From Cryptomeria japonica (Eukaryota > Streptophyta > Pinopsida > Cupressales > Cupressaceae): 64,000 nucleotides of DNA. Below the pieces are notes generated by a model. The model was not told where the DNA came from. It searched no databases and saw only the letters and a program-made list of their open reading frames with translations. Made by a program: the position numbers and the translations under genes. Positions 46,307 through 57,902 of this stretch are shown here, one piece after another. How positions within the stretch are numbered: position 1 is the stretch's first letter; every line of letters starts with the position of its first letter. The stretch is taken from assembly GCF_030272615.1 (NCBI RefSeq), contig NC_081413.1, positions 446,628,538 through 446,692,537 on the forward strand, written 5' to 3'.

Positions 46307-47904
46307 TGTTGGCATTATGTGAACCGGCATGAAGACATAATGATATTGTATGTTGTCATTGATGTCAATATGTGACATGGTGAGAACTGGCACATGAGAT
46401 AGGTGAAAAGAGAGAGGAACCGACATATGTATGAACCGGTTTGTATGCCAAAGTGAAGTGGCATATTTGTTCAAGATGAACTGGCATGCAGTTATGGGAA
46501 CCGGCACATGGAAGCATTGTGTTACTACCCGTTGGTAGGTAGTTTCCACTTCAGGATTTCTGGTTGGAGTACCTCAAGCTTGTGTGACTCAATCGGTGAT
46601 CTTTGTGTGATGAGTTAGCAGTATAATGGAGAACAAATCGTGTTGCCACGTAAGCTCTGTGTGCGTGAAGGATCTTGCATGAAGAAGACTATTCCTATCT
46701 ACCTCAAGAATGTATGAAGTCTATCAAACGGTGATAACGCATGATGGGTTATCAGTTGCCATGAAATCGGTGGAAAATGGATGATGGAGAATGTCTTGAG
46801 ATTGATTTAAGATTGTTACATTTAATGCAGTATGATTCAATGTTTAGGATTGAACCGCTTGAATTGCTTAACCTAACAGGTTTAGGGTTTAGGGTTTTTT
46901 CTATTGACTTGTCTGTTTTCTATAAGGTCGATGTTGTGTTTCTTTCTAAGGTTGTTGGTAAAAGTTGTGAGTGTGTATCCAAGGGAAGTGATACGTGATT
47001 CTTGCTAGACCAAAGGAGAGAAGAGATACCTGCAAAGTGAATGTGCAGAAGGAGAAGAGGAGCCAAAACGGATTTGCATTAGCATTGAGTGTTGTTATCA
47101 GATCATTCTAATTCCTGTTGATCTTTAAACACTTCAATAGTTGTGAAATCCCTTAACAGGGTAGCCTTAACTTGGCTTGATGCAAAATCCCTTAACAAGG
47201 TAGTCTTAACTAGCTTGATTCAAATCCCTTAATAGGGTAACTCGAGGTTAATGAGTTTTGAGAAGCTATAGAGCTCTGGAGATCCTTTAGCTATTGAGTT
47301 CTTGAAATCCTCTAACAAGGTAACCCTAACTAGGTTTAACCCTTAACCGGGTATTATAGCCATCCCTTAACTAGGTGATCCCTAACAGGATCGATTCCTA
47401 GTAGATCCTATTGTAATGTCTTTAATCGGACAAGGCTCCTAATAGAGCGGACTTCAAAAGAGTTCAAAAGCAACTTGTGGGTATTCATCCCCACTGTGGT
47501 TTTTGCCAGTTGGGTTTCCACGTGAAAAATATGTGTGTCATGTGTAATGCTTTTTTCTTATGATGCTTTGTTTTTACCTATTGAGCATATGATGGTTCTA
47601 TGTTTTATGCCTATCTATAAAACATATTGAACTCACTGTTATGAAAATCTGATGTTAGTTTACCTGTTCATGCATGAGAGCATAATGGTACTATAGTATT
47701 GAGCTAAGAGGAAAGCTTAGTGAGTGACCGATTAATGACTATTTGAGATGTACTAGATGTTACCGGTTGCACTCTGTTTTAACCAGTATCCCTGTTTGTC
47801 AGTCATCTAGAGTATTTGCTATCAAACCGGTTTTGGACTATATTTGTGTTTGTACTGATTCACCCCCCCCTCTCAGTACCGGTTTAGTACTAGTGGAGTT
47901 ATTA
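46307..47904 (+). mobile_element. Solo LTR D of the C family
   Basis: 1.6 kb from TGTTGGCATTATGTG to AGTTATTA, flanked by the TSD AAATA. Collinear with the LTR of copia element C (57903-59294, opposite strand): shared landmarks include the start TGTTGGCATT, the GATTTAAGATTG... GGTTTAGGGTTT segment (46800-46900) and TGTACTGATTCACCCCCCCCTCTCAGTACC near its end. There is no internal region, so it is a product of LTR-LTR recombination. It contains a run of degenerate CCCTTAACAGGGTAGCCTTAACT repeats (47150-47400) that is also present in C (58340-58560). Confidence 0.87.
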
Positions 47905-48370
47905 AAATACTCCTAGATGCTTCACCGGAACCAACAGAGGAAATATTTGGTAATGCTGAAACCATTGAAAGTAGTGTTTCTATGATGAAGCAGAAGAAGA
48001 AAAGAGATAAATTTATGAAAGATGCTTCTAAGATGATAAAGGATGTTATAGAAGGATTGATGAATCTTGGTGGTATTGCTGCTAGTGTGACAGAAAGTCA
48101 ATCAAAGTAGAAACTGATAGCTCACATTTCCCCTATGGCTCTTTTGATTTTGATAGTGACAGGGCAGCTGAATTCAAGAGAGTGGACACAAAGAAAAGAA
48201 AACCCTCACCAACACCTACTCCATCTCCCATGAAGCCAAGGACACAAAGAAAGAAACAACAGGCTATAATGGAGCCCATTGGTCAGAAAAAGAAAGTGAC
48301 TCCAAAGAAGAAATCTGAACCTAAGGCACCAAACACCCTTACACAAGAAGAGTTGATTAGTGAAATCACC
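47905..48370 (+). pseudogene. A accessory ORF2, downstream part
   Basis: Resumes after D with LLDASPEPTEEIFGNAETIES, the counterpart of KALLKAPKEP..IFGSAETIES in E (2150-2210). Then a Lys-rich stretch KQKKKRDKFMKDASKMIKDV, one frame break near 48110-48180, and an open 63-codon tail (48182-48370) with Pro/Thr repeats and the basic KKKVTPKKK, which could act as a nuclear localisation signal (inference). Ends at TAA 48371. Confidence 0.7.
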
Positions 48371-48418
48371 TAAGAAGGTAACCTTAGTGTGTGTGTGTGT
48401 GAAAAAGTGAAAAGAGTC
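48371..48418 (+). other. A 3' segment with GT microsatellite
   Basis: Short non-coding piece with (GT)7-8 at 48388-48402; ends GAGTC (48414-48418), the candidate left TSD of B. The partner copy lies outside the window. Confidence 0.55.
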
Positions 48419-49572
48419 TGATAGCTGCAGACACAATACTTCACTTAAGTCATTAGATGCATGGTTAGTAAATAAATAATCAATAAATAATAAACCATAA
48501 CAAAGCGACTAATTGCCTTCTAAAAGATGCGAGTATAAGATTTCTCTTAGATATTTATAAGCAATACCAGTGACTAGACTACACCAAGATGAAGGATTTA
48601 ATCTATATGAGCATGATATTAAGCTAAATGGATGCAAGATGGATGAATAATTAAAGCAATAATGATTCAAGCAATATGGATTCAGGCAATAATGAATAAA
48701 CTAAATATGCAAAAAGCTAAACTAAGATGCAATAATCTCAAAAAGCAAGTACAATATCTTCAATGACTCCAAAGAAAAAAGTGTATAATAATAATCTCCA
48801 AGGTGTTTCTCAAGTATCTCTAGGGTGATTTGAATGAGACCTGAAGGCTGAATATAGAAAATCACAAGAGAGATCAAGAAAAAGCACAATTTGGAGTTAA
48901 TTGAAATAATTGAGAAATCAGGTTCAATTAACCTTGAGATAGATTCCAATTATAGTTTAATTAAGATGCATTCAGATAAGAAGTTCAACTTGCATTGGAA
49001 ATAATATTTCATTAATTCCATGCACTTGTGATAAAAATAGGTAATTCTTTGATTTATTCAAGAAAAGAGTCTTTTCAATGCAACTGAACTTCTTTTTCTC
49101 AAAAGCTTTAAGTTCCAATTTTAGAGAATGATTAATGATTCCTTTTAATTGCTTTTCTGATTTCAAGTTCTCAATTTAGAAGAAGAAATAATATCTCAAG
49201 TTTGATTTCTCTCTCAATTCAATCCTTTTATTCTATTTTCAATTTAACTCTTGCTTTGTGATTAATTCCTCTTTTGTAATAAATTAATTCCTTTTTTGCA
49301 TGATTAAATTGCAAATTTATTCATTAATTAAATATGCTAGTATATTTAATATATTAAATAGGATAATTGATCAAAATGATATTCTTGGAATGATTCAATT
49401 AATTAAATAAATATTTAATTAATATTGAGTAATTCACTTGCCATGTGACATTTGATGATTGAAGAATTAATTAATGTGCCCAAGATTGATTTAATTCACT
49501 TTGGTTAGGACCTTGGTGATGTTGTCGAGATTAGGGGCCCATGGTTTAGATGACCAATTTTAGGGTATTACA
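48419..49572 (-). repeat. 3' LTR of B
   Basis: 1,154 bp; minus strand TGTAATACCCTAAAATTGG at 49572 to GCAGCTATCA at 48419. The right side is followed by a purine-rich block. AT-rich, without ORFs. Only one LTR is in the window, so the limits rest on the TG/CA ends, the PPT-like block and the end of A sequence. Confidence 0.75.
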
Positions 49573-49594
49573 TTTGCCGCTCTTTGAATTAATG
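49573..49594 (-). other. Polypurine-like tract of B
   Basis: Minus strand ATTCAAAGAGCGGCAAA directly before TGTAATACCC; only moderately purine-rich. Confidence 0.55.
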
Positions 49595-50640
49595 TGTGAG
49601 CAGCACATTGGTTTAAAGAATAGTTGATGTCTAGGAGATGCCATTTCTGAACTTTGATCACGAACCAGATGAAGAGCAATGTGTTTAGCTTGATTTGAAG
49701 CGATGAAGCTGAAAAAAGTTGATTAAAGTGATACCGATCCTGAACTTGATTGAACTAGGAATGATAGAGAGAAAAGATACCAAACTTGAACTTGATTAAT
49801 CAAGAAGTGGATCTTACTAGTCTAGGAACTAGAGATAGCGAGCGAAGATAAAATCGATCTTGAACTTGATGGATCAAGATACGATGAATGAAGATAAACT
49901 GTCTAGCTTGATTTGATGTGATGAAACTGAACACCTGCTTAGATTGAGTGTGTGATCGAAGATACTCTTTAAACCCTTGATTGAGTTTAAATGAATAATC
50001 ATCTTGATGAAAAGCGATGAAACTAATTAATATTAAGAGACTGATTAAGATGAAGACAATATCAACTTGATTTGAAGTGATGAAACTGATATGCCCCTAG
50101 CGATTGATTCGATTCAAATGATCGAGAGATCTCAACTTGATGTGAAGTGATGAAGCTGAGATTCCCTTTAGCAATAAGAATTTGATTTTCTTTAGTTGAA
50201 AAGATTTTTGTTGCTCAACTTTTGATGAAGATTTGAAAATTTCCTCGACTTTGAAGATGTGAGGTCATAAGGTCATGAGTATGCCTCCTCGGGAGCGAAA
50301 TCGAAAGATAGCGAGGGTACATGATGATTAGGCAATTGTTTAGTGATGATAATTATTTGAGCACAAATTGATTTAGAGAGATTTTTGAAAATTCGGCTTT
50401 TGATTGATGAGAAATTGAGCGCAAAGCTTATATGTAGAATTGAATTGAGATTCAACATTGATTGATGAGTGCAAATTGAAGCGAGAATGAGCATCTTATG
50501 AAAAAGTTCTAAGTGGTCAGAATTGTGAAATTGACTAGGAAAATGATCTTGTATTTCGATTTCAATCCTAAAAATGGAATCATAACGTGAAAATTAGCTA
50601 AGGGTACAATTTTCATGTCCATCGAAGCAAGTTGAAAAAT
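49595..50640. other. B non-coding region with dispersed short repeats
   Basis: No ORF. An AACTTGATTTGAAGTGATGAAGCTGA-like motif (variable) recurs at about 49689, 49909, 50067 and 50129, with shorter AACTTGAT fragments between. It precedes the promoter side of the PMD gene. Confidence 0.55.
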
Positions 50641-50652
50641 TAGGGTTTTGAC

Positions 50653-50660
50653 TATATAAG
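50653..50660 (+). promoter_or_regulatory. Candidate TATA box of the PMD gene
   Basis: TATATAAG, about 75 bases upstream of the first ATG (50734) of the plus-strand PMD gene, in an otherwise non-coding stretch. Confidence 0.45.
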
Positions 50661-50733
50661 GAGTAAAAGTGTCATTTTCAAATCATTTTAACCCTCCCAA
50701 GTTTGAAAATTCAAAAAGCCTTCTGCAAAGAAA

Positions 50734-53130
50734 ATGGTTGTTCCCATCCAAGAGCATCGATTCCAGGGCTAGAGATGACATAGTCAACTTTGGAACTAAG
50801 AGCCAGTGGTAAGTGATCAATCTTAAGTCTGTTAATCATTTCAATTTTGAAATTTTCTATTGAATTTTTTTATTTTTGGGCATGTAGAAGTTGGACGCTT
50901 TCGTTTTGTTATGCGAGATAGGATCCTATCTCATACGAAAAACTGATTAAGTTTGTTTTATCATTTAAGTCCACTAGTTTTTCGTACTATGACTATCCTT
51001 ATGTCATACGAGAACCTTCAAAATAGCCCATTTTGTCATCCTAGAGCTAATCTTATGTCGTATCAGATTCTTTTGTTGTATTAAGCCTATTCCTGACTCA
51101 TATGAGTTTCTGCTTATTCTGTGTTATGTCATTTGAAAAACACTGAGCGTTTTTAAAGGTGCAAACTTGAAATTTTGATTTTGCAGTTGATGAAGTTGGA
51201 TTTGCATGATGTTTTGCTTCTCTCATAGGCTAATTTGAAATGTTTCCTGATGGTCTGTTGTTTTATTTTTTTGCAGGTTCGATTGCCCCATGTGTTATTT
51301 CAATGTGTATATCCACCAACCATGATATTAGTTCACGAGTTATTTGATATAGATAGGGCACATATTGATTTGTGCGGACTGACTCACCTTTTACAGTTGC
51401 TTGATATCTGTATAAATCACAATATGCTCATGACATTAGTTGAGAGGTTTCATTCAAAGAATAACATGTTCCATTTTCTAGTTGGGGAGATGATGATCAC
51501 TCCCGAGGACATATATAGGATTCTCTATATCCCTTTTTCTAGAGTGAAGGTTGATTATGATGCAGTGCATCTTCCTGGGTTACTAGTTGTTAGACAGGTT
51601 TTTAGGGATCCTAATATTCTGACACGTTCTATCAGTTGGGACATGATGATGACCAGGTACAGTGAGGACTTTCCACTGGCCTACATCTTGGCAAGTTTTA
51701 TCAGCTACTTTCTGATGTGGGACAGGGGATAGCAGGGTTTTTTGTGTGGATGGGGCAAGATGTTGGACAAACTTATTCAACACCCCCAGAGATTAGGATG
51801 GGTTTCGTGTATTCTGGCACACATGTATCATGAGATGCATGAGATCGTCTACCGGGAGGGGAATAGTATGGCTGCAGGAGTTTTGATTTTACAAGTATGG
51901 GCTTGGGAGCATCTCCCAATTTGCATGCCAATTGTTGATGAGGGCAGGGATCAACAGTAGCCCATTATTTATAGATATTTAGGTTATGTTACTCAACCCC
52001 ATTTGGGCAAGACAAATTATTGGAGACGACAGGTAGACAAACTTGATAACCATGATATGGAGACATTATAGGGGTCTGGAGCCTTGGGATGATTGGAGAG
52101 TTGTACGTAGAGATCTCTTCATTACATGACCTCTCATAGGCTAATCACATACAGATGTCTAGCGGTTTGTTGTTACTTGAGTGATGAGGCAATATGGTAG
52201 ACCTCAAGGGATCTTGCAGGATTTTACTACATATGTGCATTATGCAGATGAGGAGAGGTGGGGATGGGGGTCAAGGCTATCATACGCCTTAGGCATGCAG
52301 GAGCTGACTAGGTTACAGTGACTTAGATGGGACTATATGGATGATGTTGTAGATGCGGGGGTATTGCCCTAATACAAGGATTGGTTTTAGCAACATCCAT
52401 TCCTGAGATTTATAGATCCAGCAGAGCAAGCACCTCGCATAGAGGAGGTTGAGGATGATACCCCTATGCAGGGACAGGGACAAGGACAAAGACAGGGACA
52501 TAGAGTTGAGGCTCTAAGGTGGGCAGGTGATGATCCTGGTGCTAGTGGAAGTAGGGTGCCAGCTGGTGGTAGGAAACAATAGAGAGGAGAGGGTGGATCC
52601 CTAGGGGTTGTTAGCATTAGACTAAGTAGAGCTGGGGTACCTAAGGGTGGAGGTGAGGAGGAGTGAGTAACTCCAAGACAGGTCAGGTAGAGACAAGAGG
52701 AAAAGGGTGAGTTGGAGGTGGAGATGGAGATGAAGAGCCCGTGAGAGATGAGGGGCTCGACACAGTGTGATTGATGAGAGCACGCCTAGCAAGTTTATAG
52801 TCACAACTGATAGTGGCATATACATGGTTGGCAGAGTGAGACTGACAACTAGCACAACTTAGAGAAAAGAGAGATTTTCAGGTCTCAGAGATGAAAGCAG
52901 AGAAGAGGGTAGAGACAAACACTTTGCGATGGCAGGTAATTCATCAGATGAGTCAGGCATCCTATTACATTGTGGCTTACATCATAGTAGTTCCACTAGC
53001 ACAGTAGGTTGTACCTTATTCTTAGTATATGGCTCCATCTAAGGGAGCTCGGGCACCTCGTCAGGATCTGGGCTAGCAAGCTCCACCTCCTCCACTAGGC
53101 GACGAGGGAGAGGCCAAGAGCTAGAAATTC
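50734..53130 (+). pseudogene. Plant mobile domain (PMD) protein, antisense to B pol
   Basis: Probable first exon from ATG 50734, with a consensus donor GTAAGT at 50809 and acceptor TTTTTTTGCAG at 51276. The intron of ~468 bases is a prediction, and stops already lie in the exon-1 frame. From 51277 the PMD (PF10536-type, as in MAIN/MAIL1 and TE-borne relatives) is clear: LVERFHSKNNMFHFLVGEMMIT followed by PEDIYRILYIPF, DMMMTRYSEDFPLAYILASF, then after an in-frame TAG (51730) MYHEMHEIVYREGNSMAAG and LILQVWAWEHLPI, then LEPWDDW, VMRQYGRPQGI and YKDWF by frameshift near 52068. The tail is Gly/Arg/Gln/Pro-rich (52440-53110). It is on the opposite strand to pol, so it would be transcribed from its own promoter. 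TE-borne PMDs are of unknown biochemical role. Confidence 0.82.
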
Positions 53131-54701
53131 TTTTTGTAGCTCTGAGATTTTTTGTAGACACCCATTTTTTTGTAGCCCTTATGATTCTTTCTCTGATGGG
53201 AGTTTGTACATGTCAGTTGACATTATTTGTACCTTGAGACATTGATTATTATATATATACAAGATCTAATTCGACTTCATAGTACTTGTGTCGATCGATT
53301 ATGAGATGTCTTCTATATGCTCTATTCTATATGTATGCATATTCTTTTTTTTTAGTATGGATGTATGTAAATGCAAGTGAATATGAATGTTTATTTTTGT
53401 TTCTTTTCATATGCAAATAAATGATGAAAATGAGTAATGAGTAATGCAATTTTTTATATTTTCTTTTCTATATGCAATAAGATGAATGCAAATGAGTGAT
53501 AATGAAATGTATGAATCTATATAAGATGCTTATGTATGCAGCTAACATCTCAATACACAAGTACTCGATCGAAGAAATGATGAAAAAGAGACCTCTTAGC
53601 TAAGAAATGAAGATGCATCCAACTCTCATTTAGAAGATAAAGAGATTATTACCATATCAAAATCACTCTAAATTCACAAAATGCAGAATGAAATGCAAAA
53701 TGAGATGCAAAATGAAATGCAGCCTAAACCCAGTCACTAGATTTAAAATGCTCAAGTTTCATCACTGAGCATAACACACATAGCAGGTAGATTAGAGTTC
53801 CTTTCTTTTCATGTGCAATATTAATTATCTTGTTTGCAATGACCCTTTTTTCATTCATATCCTTGGAGAAATTACGCAGGGAACCAGATTGTATGATAAC
53901 ATAATTCCCTCAAAACAGACAAAAAAAATGATGTGAACCTCCTTATAACATACAAATAAGCGGAGTCGAGGTATGTGTGGCAATTTCACCTTGATGTAAA
54001 GGCTCTTAGCATAGAAACCCAAATTATTAGATGTTTCTAGATCATTGGAATCATTCCTACAAGCAAAAAACAAATAAAATATAATGCCCCCAATCCTTGC
54101 TTCTCTTAGTCAAGATAGACTTCCTTGAGTTACTCAAAGGGATAATAATCAAAAACCAATATAAAAGACAACATACAAAGAAAAATTTTCATGCATAGCT
54201 CAAACTGTTTAGTGATTGTTTTCAGTTTTGTTGTTTTGCTTGTGTACTCAGTGATAAACCTCTTCGGTAGTTAGGAGATAGGTGACTAACTCAGAATGGA
54301 CGACCAAGTTTCACTGACAAAAAGATGACTTGGTTGATATTGCTTAAGACACATAAATTGTTCAATCGGTTACCCTAAGACTAGGGCATTAATCAGTTTC
54401 AAGCCATGAGGGTTCTAACAAACTAGAATGTGACAAAAGTGATTGAAATATATGTACAAGCGATAATAAAGATGCATGAAAGTGGGAAATGCCAACATTG
54501 CATTGATAGATGGAGCATTGAGTACAAGAGGTGCTTGTTTGCTAGGTTTTCACCTACTTGGCAGAGATTCATTTTTTTTTTACCAAGGTGCCTGTTTACC
54601 AGGTTTTCACCAAGGCATTTTAAAAAAAAAAATTTCAGGACTTTTTATGATTTTTTTTCAGGACTTTTTTTCAGCTATACAGGTTGCTAGAGCAGAGAAT
54701 G
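53131..54701. other. B non-coding region between PMD 3' end and pol 3' end
   Basis: No supported gene. Contains a tandem AAATGCAAAATG array (about 53690-53722), AT-rich sequence with repeated ATGCAAATG words (53400-53500), and a short near-duplicate with TTTGCTAGGTTTTCACC at 54538 and TTTACCAGGTTTTCACC at 54595, followed by poly-A/poly-T runs (54615-54670). Confidence 0.55.
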
Positions 54702-55830
54702 CTAAGTGAAGAATTTCTTCAAATGGATGGTGTTGATTGGTTCACAAAGTTTTTCTTCTTTCGATGTTGAGAGATGATAGGCACCAGAGCCAAATATTGT
54801 AGTAACGATGTAGGGACCCAACTAGTTGGGTTCAAACTTCCCTTTGTTCTCTCAAAGCTGTTGATTTTTAGGATTTTCTCTCAAAAATAGGTCACCAACT
54901 TGAAATTCTCATTGTCGAACCTTTTTTTTATATCCTTTGGACATTCTCTTTTGATACACTCTGAAATGATCAAATGCCACTTGCCAATGTTCATCTAGCA
55001 ATTCAAGTTCTTGCAATCTAGATATCTTATAGTATTCATCAGTAACAAGACCTTGCAAATAAACTCTTAGAGATGGTATTTCTACTTCAATAGGTAATAC
55101 TGCTTTGGACCCATATACCAAAGAGAAAGGTGTAGTCCTTGTAGGTGTTTTGATACTTGTTCTACAAGCCCATAATGCAGGAATGAGCTACAGATGCCAA
55201 TCCTTCCCGGATTTGTTTACTATTCTATGTAAGATTGTCAATAGGTTTTTGTTAGATGCCCCAGCTTGTCCATTACCTTGAGGGTAATATACAAATGACC
55301 AGCATTGTTTAATTTTGAATTTCTTATAGAGCTCATCTAGATCTTTATTCTTGAATAGTCCTCCATTGTCAGTCACAATGGATGAAGGTATCCCATACCA
55401 GCAAATGATATGGTTTAGAATGAACAGAGCTACTTGTTTACCAGTTGCTTTGATGAGCAGAACTGCTTCTACTCACTTAGTGAAGTACTCAGTGACAGTT
55501 ATGATAAACTTGTGTCCGTTGGATGATGCAGGATAGATCTGACCAATCAGATCAAAGGCCCATTGCTAAAAAGGCCAATGTGTGATGAAGGGTATGAGAT
55601 CCTTTGCTAGAGAATATATGATATTTCCATGTAGCTGACACTTCTAACAAGTTTTAGAAAACTTTATAGCATCCTTCTCCATGTCCGGCCAGTAGTAACC
55701 ATCCCTTACTAGTTTCCAAGCTAAAATAAGACTATTCAAATGAGATCCACAAATACCTTCATGGACTTTTGATAATGCATGTTTAGACACGTAAGCAATG
55801 TACCATCCAAACCTCACCTAAACAAATCGC
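54702..55830 (-). pseudogene. B integrase
   Basis: HHCC zinc-binding module at the start (HEGICGSH... DGYYWPDMEKDA...C-x2-C with one stop, about 55620-55800). Catalytic core: AFDLIGQI (first Asp), IVTDNGGLF (second Asp) and YYPQGNGQAGASNKN, where the invariant Glu of the usual QAEASNK is Gly, so the enzyme would be dead. The C-terminal part has VYGSKAVLPIEVEIPSLRV, HFRVYQKRMSKGYKKKV and the GPY-type NWLGPYIVTTIFGSGAYHL module, ending at TAG 54702. Several in-frame stops. Confidence 0.87.
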
Positions 55831-55939
55831 TAGCAATAATGACATAGTATGAATTGTTTCGGGTTAGATTCCTTTTCTCATTACGAGTAAAATTTTCTAG
55901 GATAGTTTGGTCACGCAGATAAGAGTAAATATGGTTATA

Positions 55940-56884
55940 TCAAGATGAGTCATGTCCAATAATAGAATAGACTATCTGGGACTCAAGAGAATCATAGGTA
56001 GGGTAATGTAACTCTTCCACTAGGCATTCAAAGAAAAAATTAGATTCCTGTAACTTAGGTATAGACGCCAAGGTGGCCATAGCATCTGCCACTTTGTCTA
56101 TTGATCTAAGAATCTGCTGGAATGATACAAAAGTAAAATACTTCTTGAGATCATCAACCATTCCCTTATAAGGCATTAGTTTCTCATCTCCATAGATATG
56201 TAACTCCAGAACCTTCCATTCAATAGTTAGCTTGATCTCGTTTACCAAAGCTTCATGCTCTGCAATATTGTTTGTGCAAGGGAAAAGAATCTTGTAAGCC
56301 TTCGGGATTGAATATTTATGAGGAGTAATAAATAGTATTCTAGCATCAGAACCATTTTGGGTGAAAGATCCATCAAAGAACATCTTCCATGATTGTTGAG
56401 TAAGGTGCATTATTGATTCATCACGAAATTCTATATGCAACGGTTGAGTGTCTTCAAGTGGAGCTTCAATGAGTTGATGTGCAATTACTTGTCCTTTGAT
56501 GTCTTTGCATTCAACATATTCAATATCAAACTCTGTAAGTACCATGACCCATTTTGCCAATCTTCTGGGGAGTGTTTCTTTGTTGAGAAGATACTTAAGT
56601 GGATCAATCTTAGCTACTAGCATGATGGAATGTGCCAATATGTAGTATCTCAATTTTTGTGATGCAAAGACTAATGCCATGAATTATTTTTCTATTATAG
56701 TGTAGTTCATTTCATAAGACACCAATGTTCTACTGATGTAATATATAGCTCTTTCTTTTTTATTTTCATCCTATTGTGCTAGAAGTGCCCCCAATGATGA
56801 ATCAGTAGCCGATATGTATAAGATCAATGGTTTACCCTGAATTGGTGGAATCAATATTGGTGGATTGGATAGGTACTCTTTGAC
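55940..56884 (-). pseudogene. B RNase H pair (gypsy-type then archaeal-type)
   Basis: Upstream part (56884-56430): gypsy RNase H with YISATDSSLGALL, FASQKLRYYIL, PLKYLLNKETLPRRLAKWVM and TEFDIEYV. Downstream (56330-55960): archaeal-like RNase H, WKMFFDGSFTQNGSDARIL with Asp, NNIAEHEALVNEI with Glu, LHIYGDEKL with Asp and KVADAMATLAS with the fourth Asp. This doubled arrangement after RT is the Tat hallmark. The 246-codon ORF 55940-56680 is open; two stops lie upstream of it. Confidence 0.88.
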
Positions 56885-57902
56885 CTATTGAATATGTTGT
56901 TCACATTCTCGATCCCAATTGTATATTACTCCTTTCCTCAATACTTTTTTGAAAGGTTGAGCTTTGTCTTCTAGCTGAGAAATGAATTGTTTGATTAATT
57001 GGAGACGTCCCTGTAAACTTCTCACTTGACTGATGTTCTTTAGAGGTGACATTTCCATTATAGCTTGGACCTTCTCATGATCAACCTTGATTCCCTTCTT
57101 TGAAATGATGTAGCTAAGTACTTTACTAGATGTCACTCTAAATGCACACTTTTTTGGATTTAGCCAGAGTTTGAATTTTTCCATTCTATCTAGTATAGGG
57201 CCTAGCTCTTGAATATGCGTGGATCTCTTCATAGTCTGTACTAAAGTGTCATCAACATAATCTTTCATATTCTTATGCATCATGTCATGAAAGATAGTAG
57301 TTACCACTCTTTGGTAAGTTTCTCCTGCGTTCTTCAGCCCAAATGCCATGAAATTCCAGCAAAAGGTTCCCCATGCACAGGTGAAAGTTTTCTTTTCTTG
57401 ATCTCTAAGAGCTATTTTGATCTGATTATAACTAGAGAATCCATCCATTAGTGAGTACATCTCATAAGCAGTAGTCATATCAACTATCATATCAATGTTT
57501 GGCAATGGAAATTCATCCTTCAGACAAGCTTTGTTGAGATCTCTGAAGTCTGTGCAAACCCTAATAGATCTGTCTGCCTTTGACACATGCACTATGTTTG
57601 AAATCCATTCCACATAGTCTATAGCTCTGATAAATCTAGCTTTTAGTAGTTTTTCTAGCTCAGCTTTGACTAGTAGTGCCATGTGAGGGTGCATCTTATG
57701 GAGTTTTTTCTTGAATGGTTTAACTCCTGGTGTGATAGAAAGATGATGCATGATAAGATAAGGAGCCAGGTCTCATATATCAAAGTATGTCCATACAAAA
57801 TTGATCTTCTTTTATGAAAAGAGATGAGTGAAATCTTTTAATTCTTCCTCTGATAATGATTGAGCTACATGAATGATGTGTGGTGTCTCTTGACTCCCAA
57901 TG
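56885..57902 (-). pseudogene. B reverse transcriptase
   Basis: The 288-codon open part (57751-56885) carries HHLSITPGVKPFKKKLHKM, LEKLLKARFIRAIDYVEWIS, RVCTDFRDLNKACLKDEFPL, the catalytic Asp in YSLMDGFSSYNQIKI, AFGLKNAGETYQR and active-site YVDDTLV, then NPKKCAFRVTSSKVL. All three catalytic Asp are kept. Upstream (57752-57902) the frame is broken and then cut by copia element C at 57903; the protease and gag of B must lie beyond C, outside the window. Confidence 0.9.

Larger units (their letters stand above)
42873..48418 (+). mobile_element. Gag-type copia-like element A (5' part)
   Basis: Plus-strand relative of E, lying head-to-head with it. 5' LTR 42873-43722, PBS 43725-43737, gag 43794-44906, ORF2 45209-46306 and 47905-48370, interrupted by solo LTR D. 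At 48418 it is cut by insertion of B; its 3' end is not in the window. No pol domain is visible before the break, and the complete body of its relative E has none, so the family appears non-autonomous. Confidence 0.85.
48419..57902 (-). mobile_element. Tat-like Ty3/gypsy element B with antisense PMD gene
   Basis: Minus-strand element. 3' LTR 48419-49572, then on the plus strand a PMD gene (50650-53130), then pol on the minus strand (54702-57902). The 5' part is beyond the copia insertion C at 57903 and outside the window. The RT-RNase H-archaeal RNase H-integrase order defines the Tat group. Extra ORFs, some in antisense, between pol and 3' LTR have been reported for Ty3/gypsy elements of this group. 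Confidence 0.87.

Noticed and set aside
48388-48402. (GT)n microsatellite
   Set aside because: Short and ordinary; recorded only as a note in A.
52387-52855. Minus-strand Pro/Leu-rich ORFs in the PMD tail
   Set aside because: Reverse-strand shadows of the low-complexity Gly/Gln/Arg-rich end of the PMD gene.
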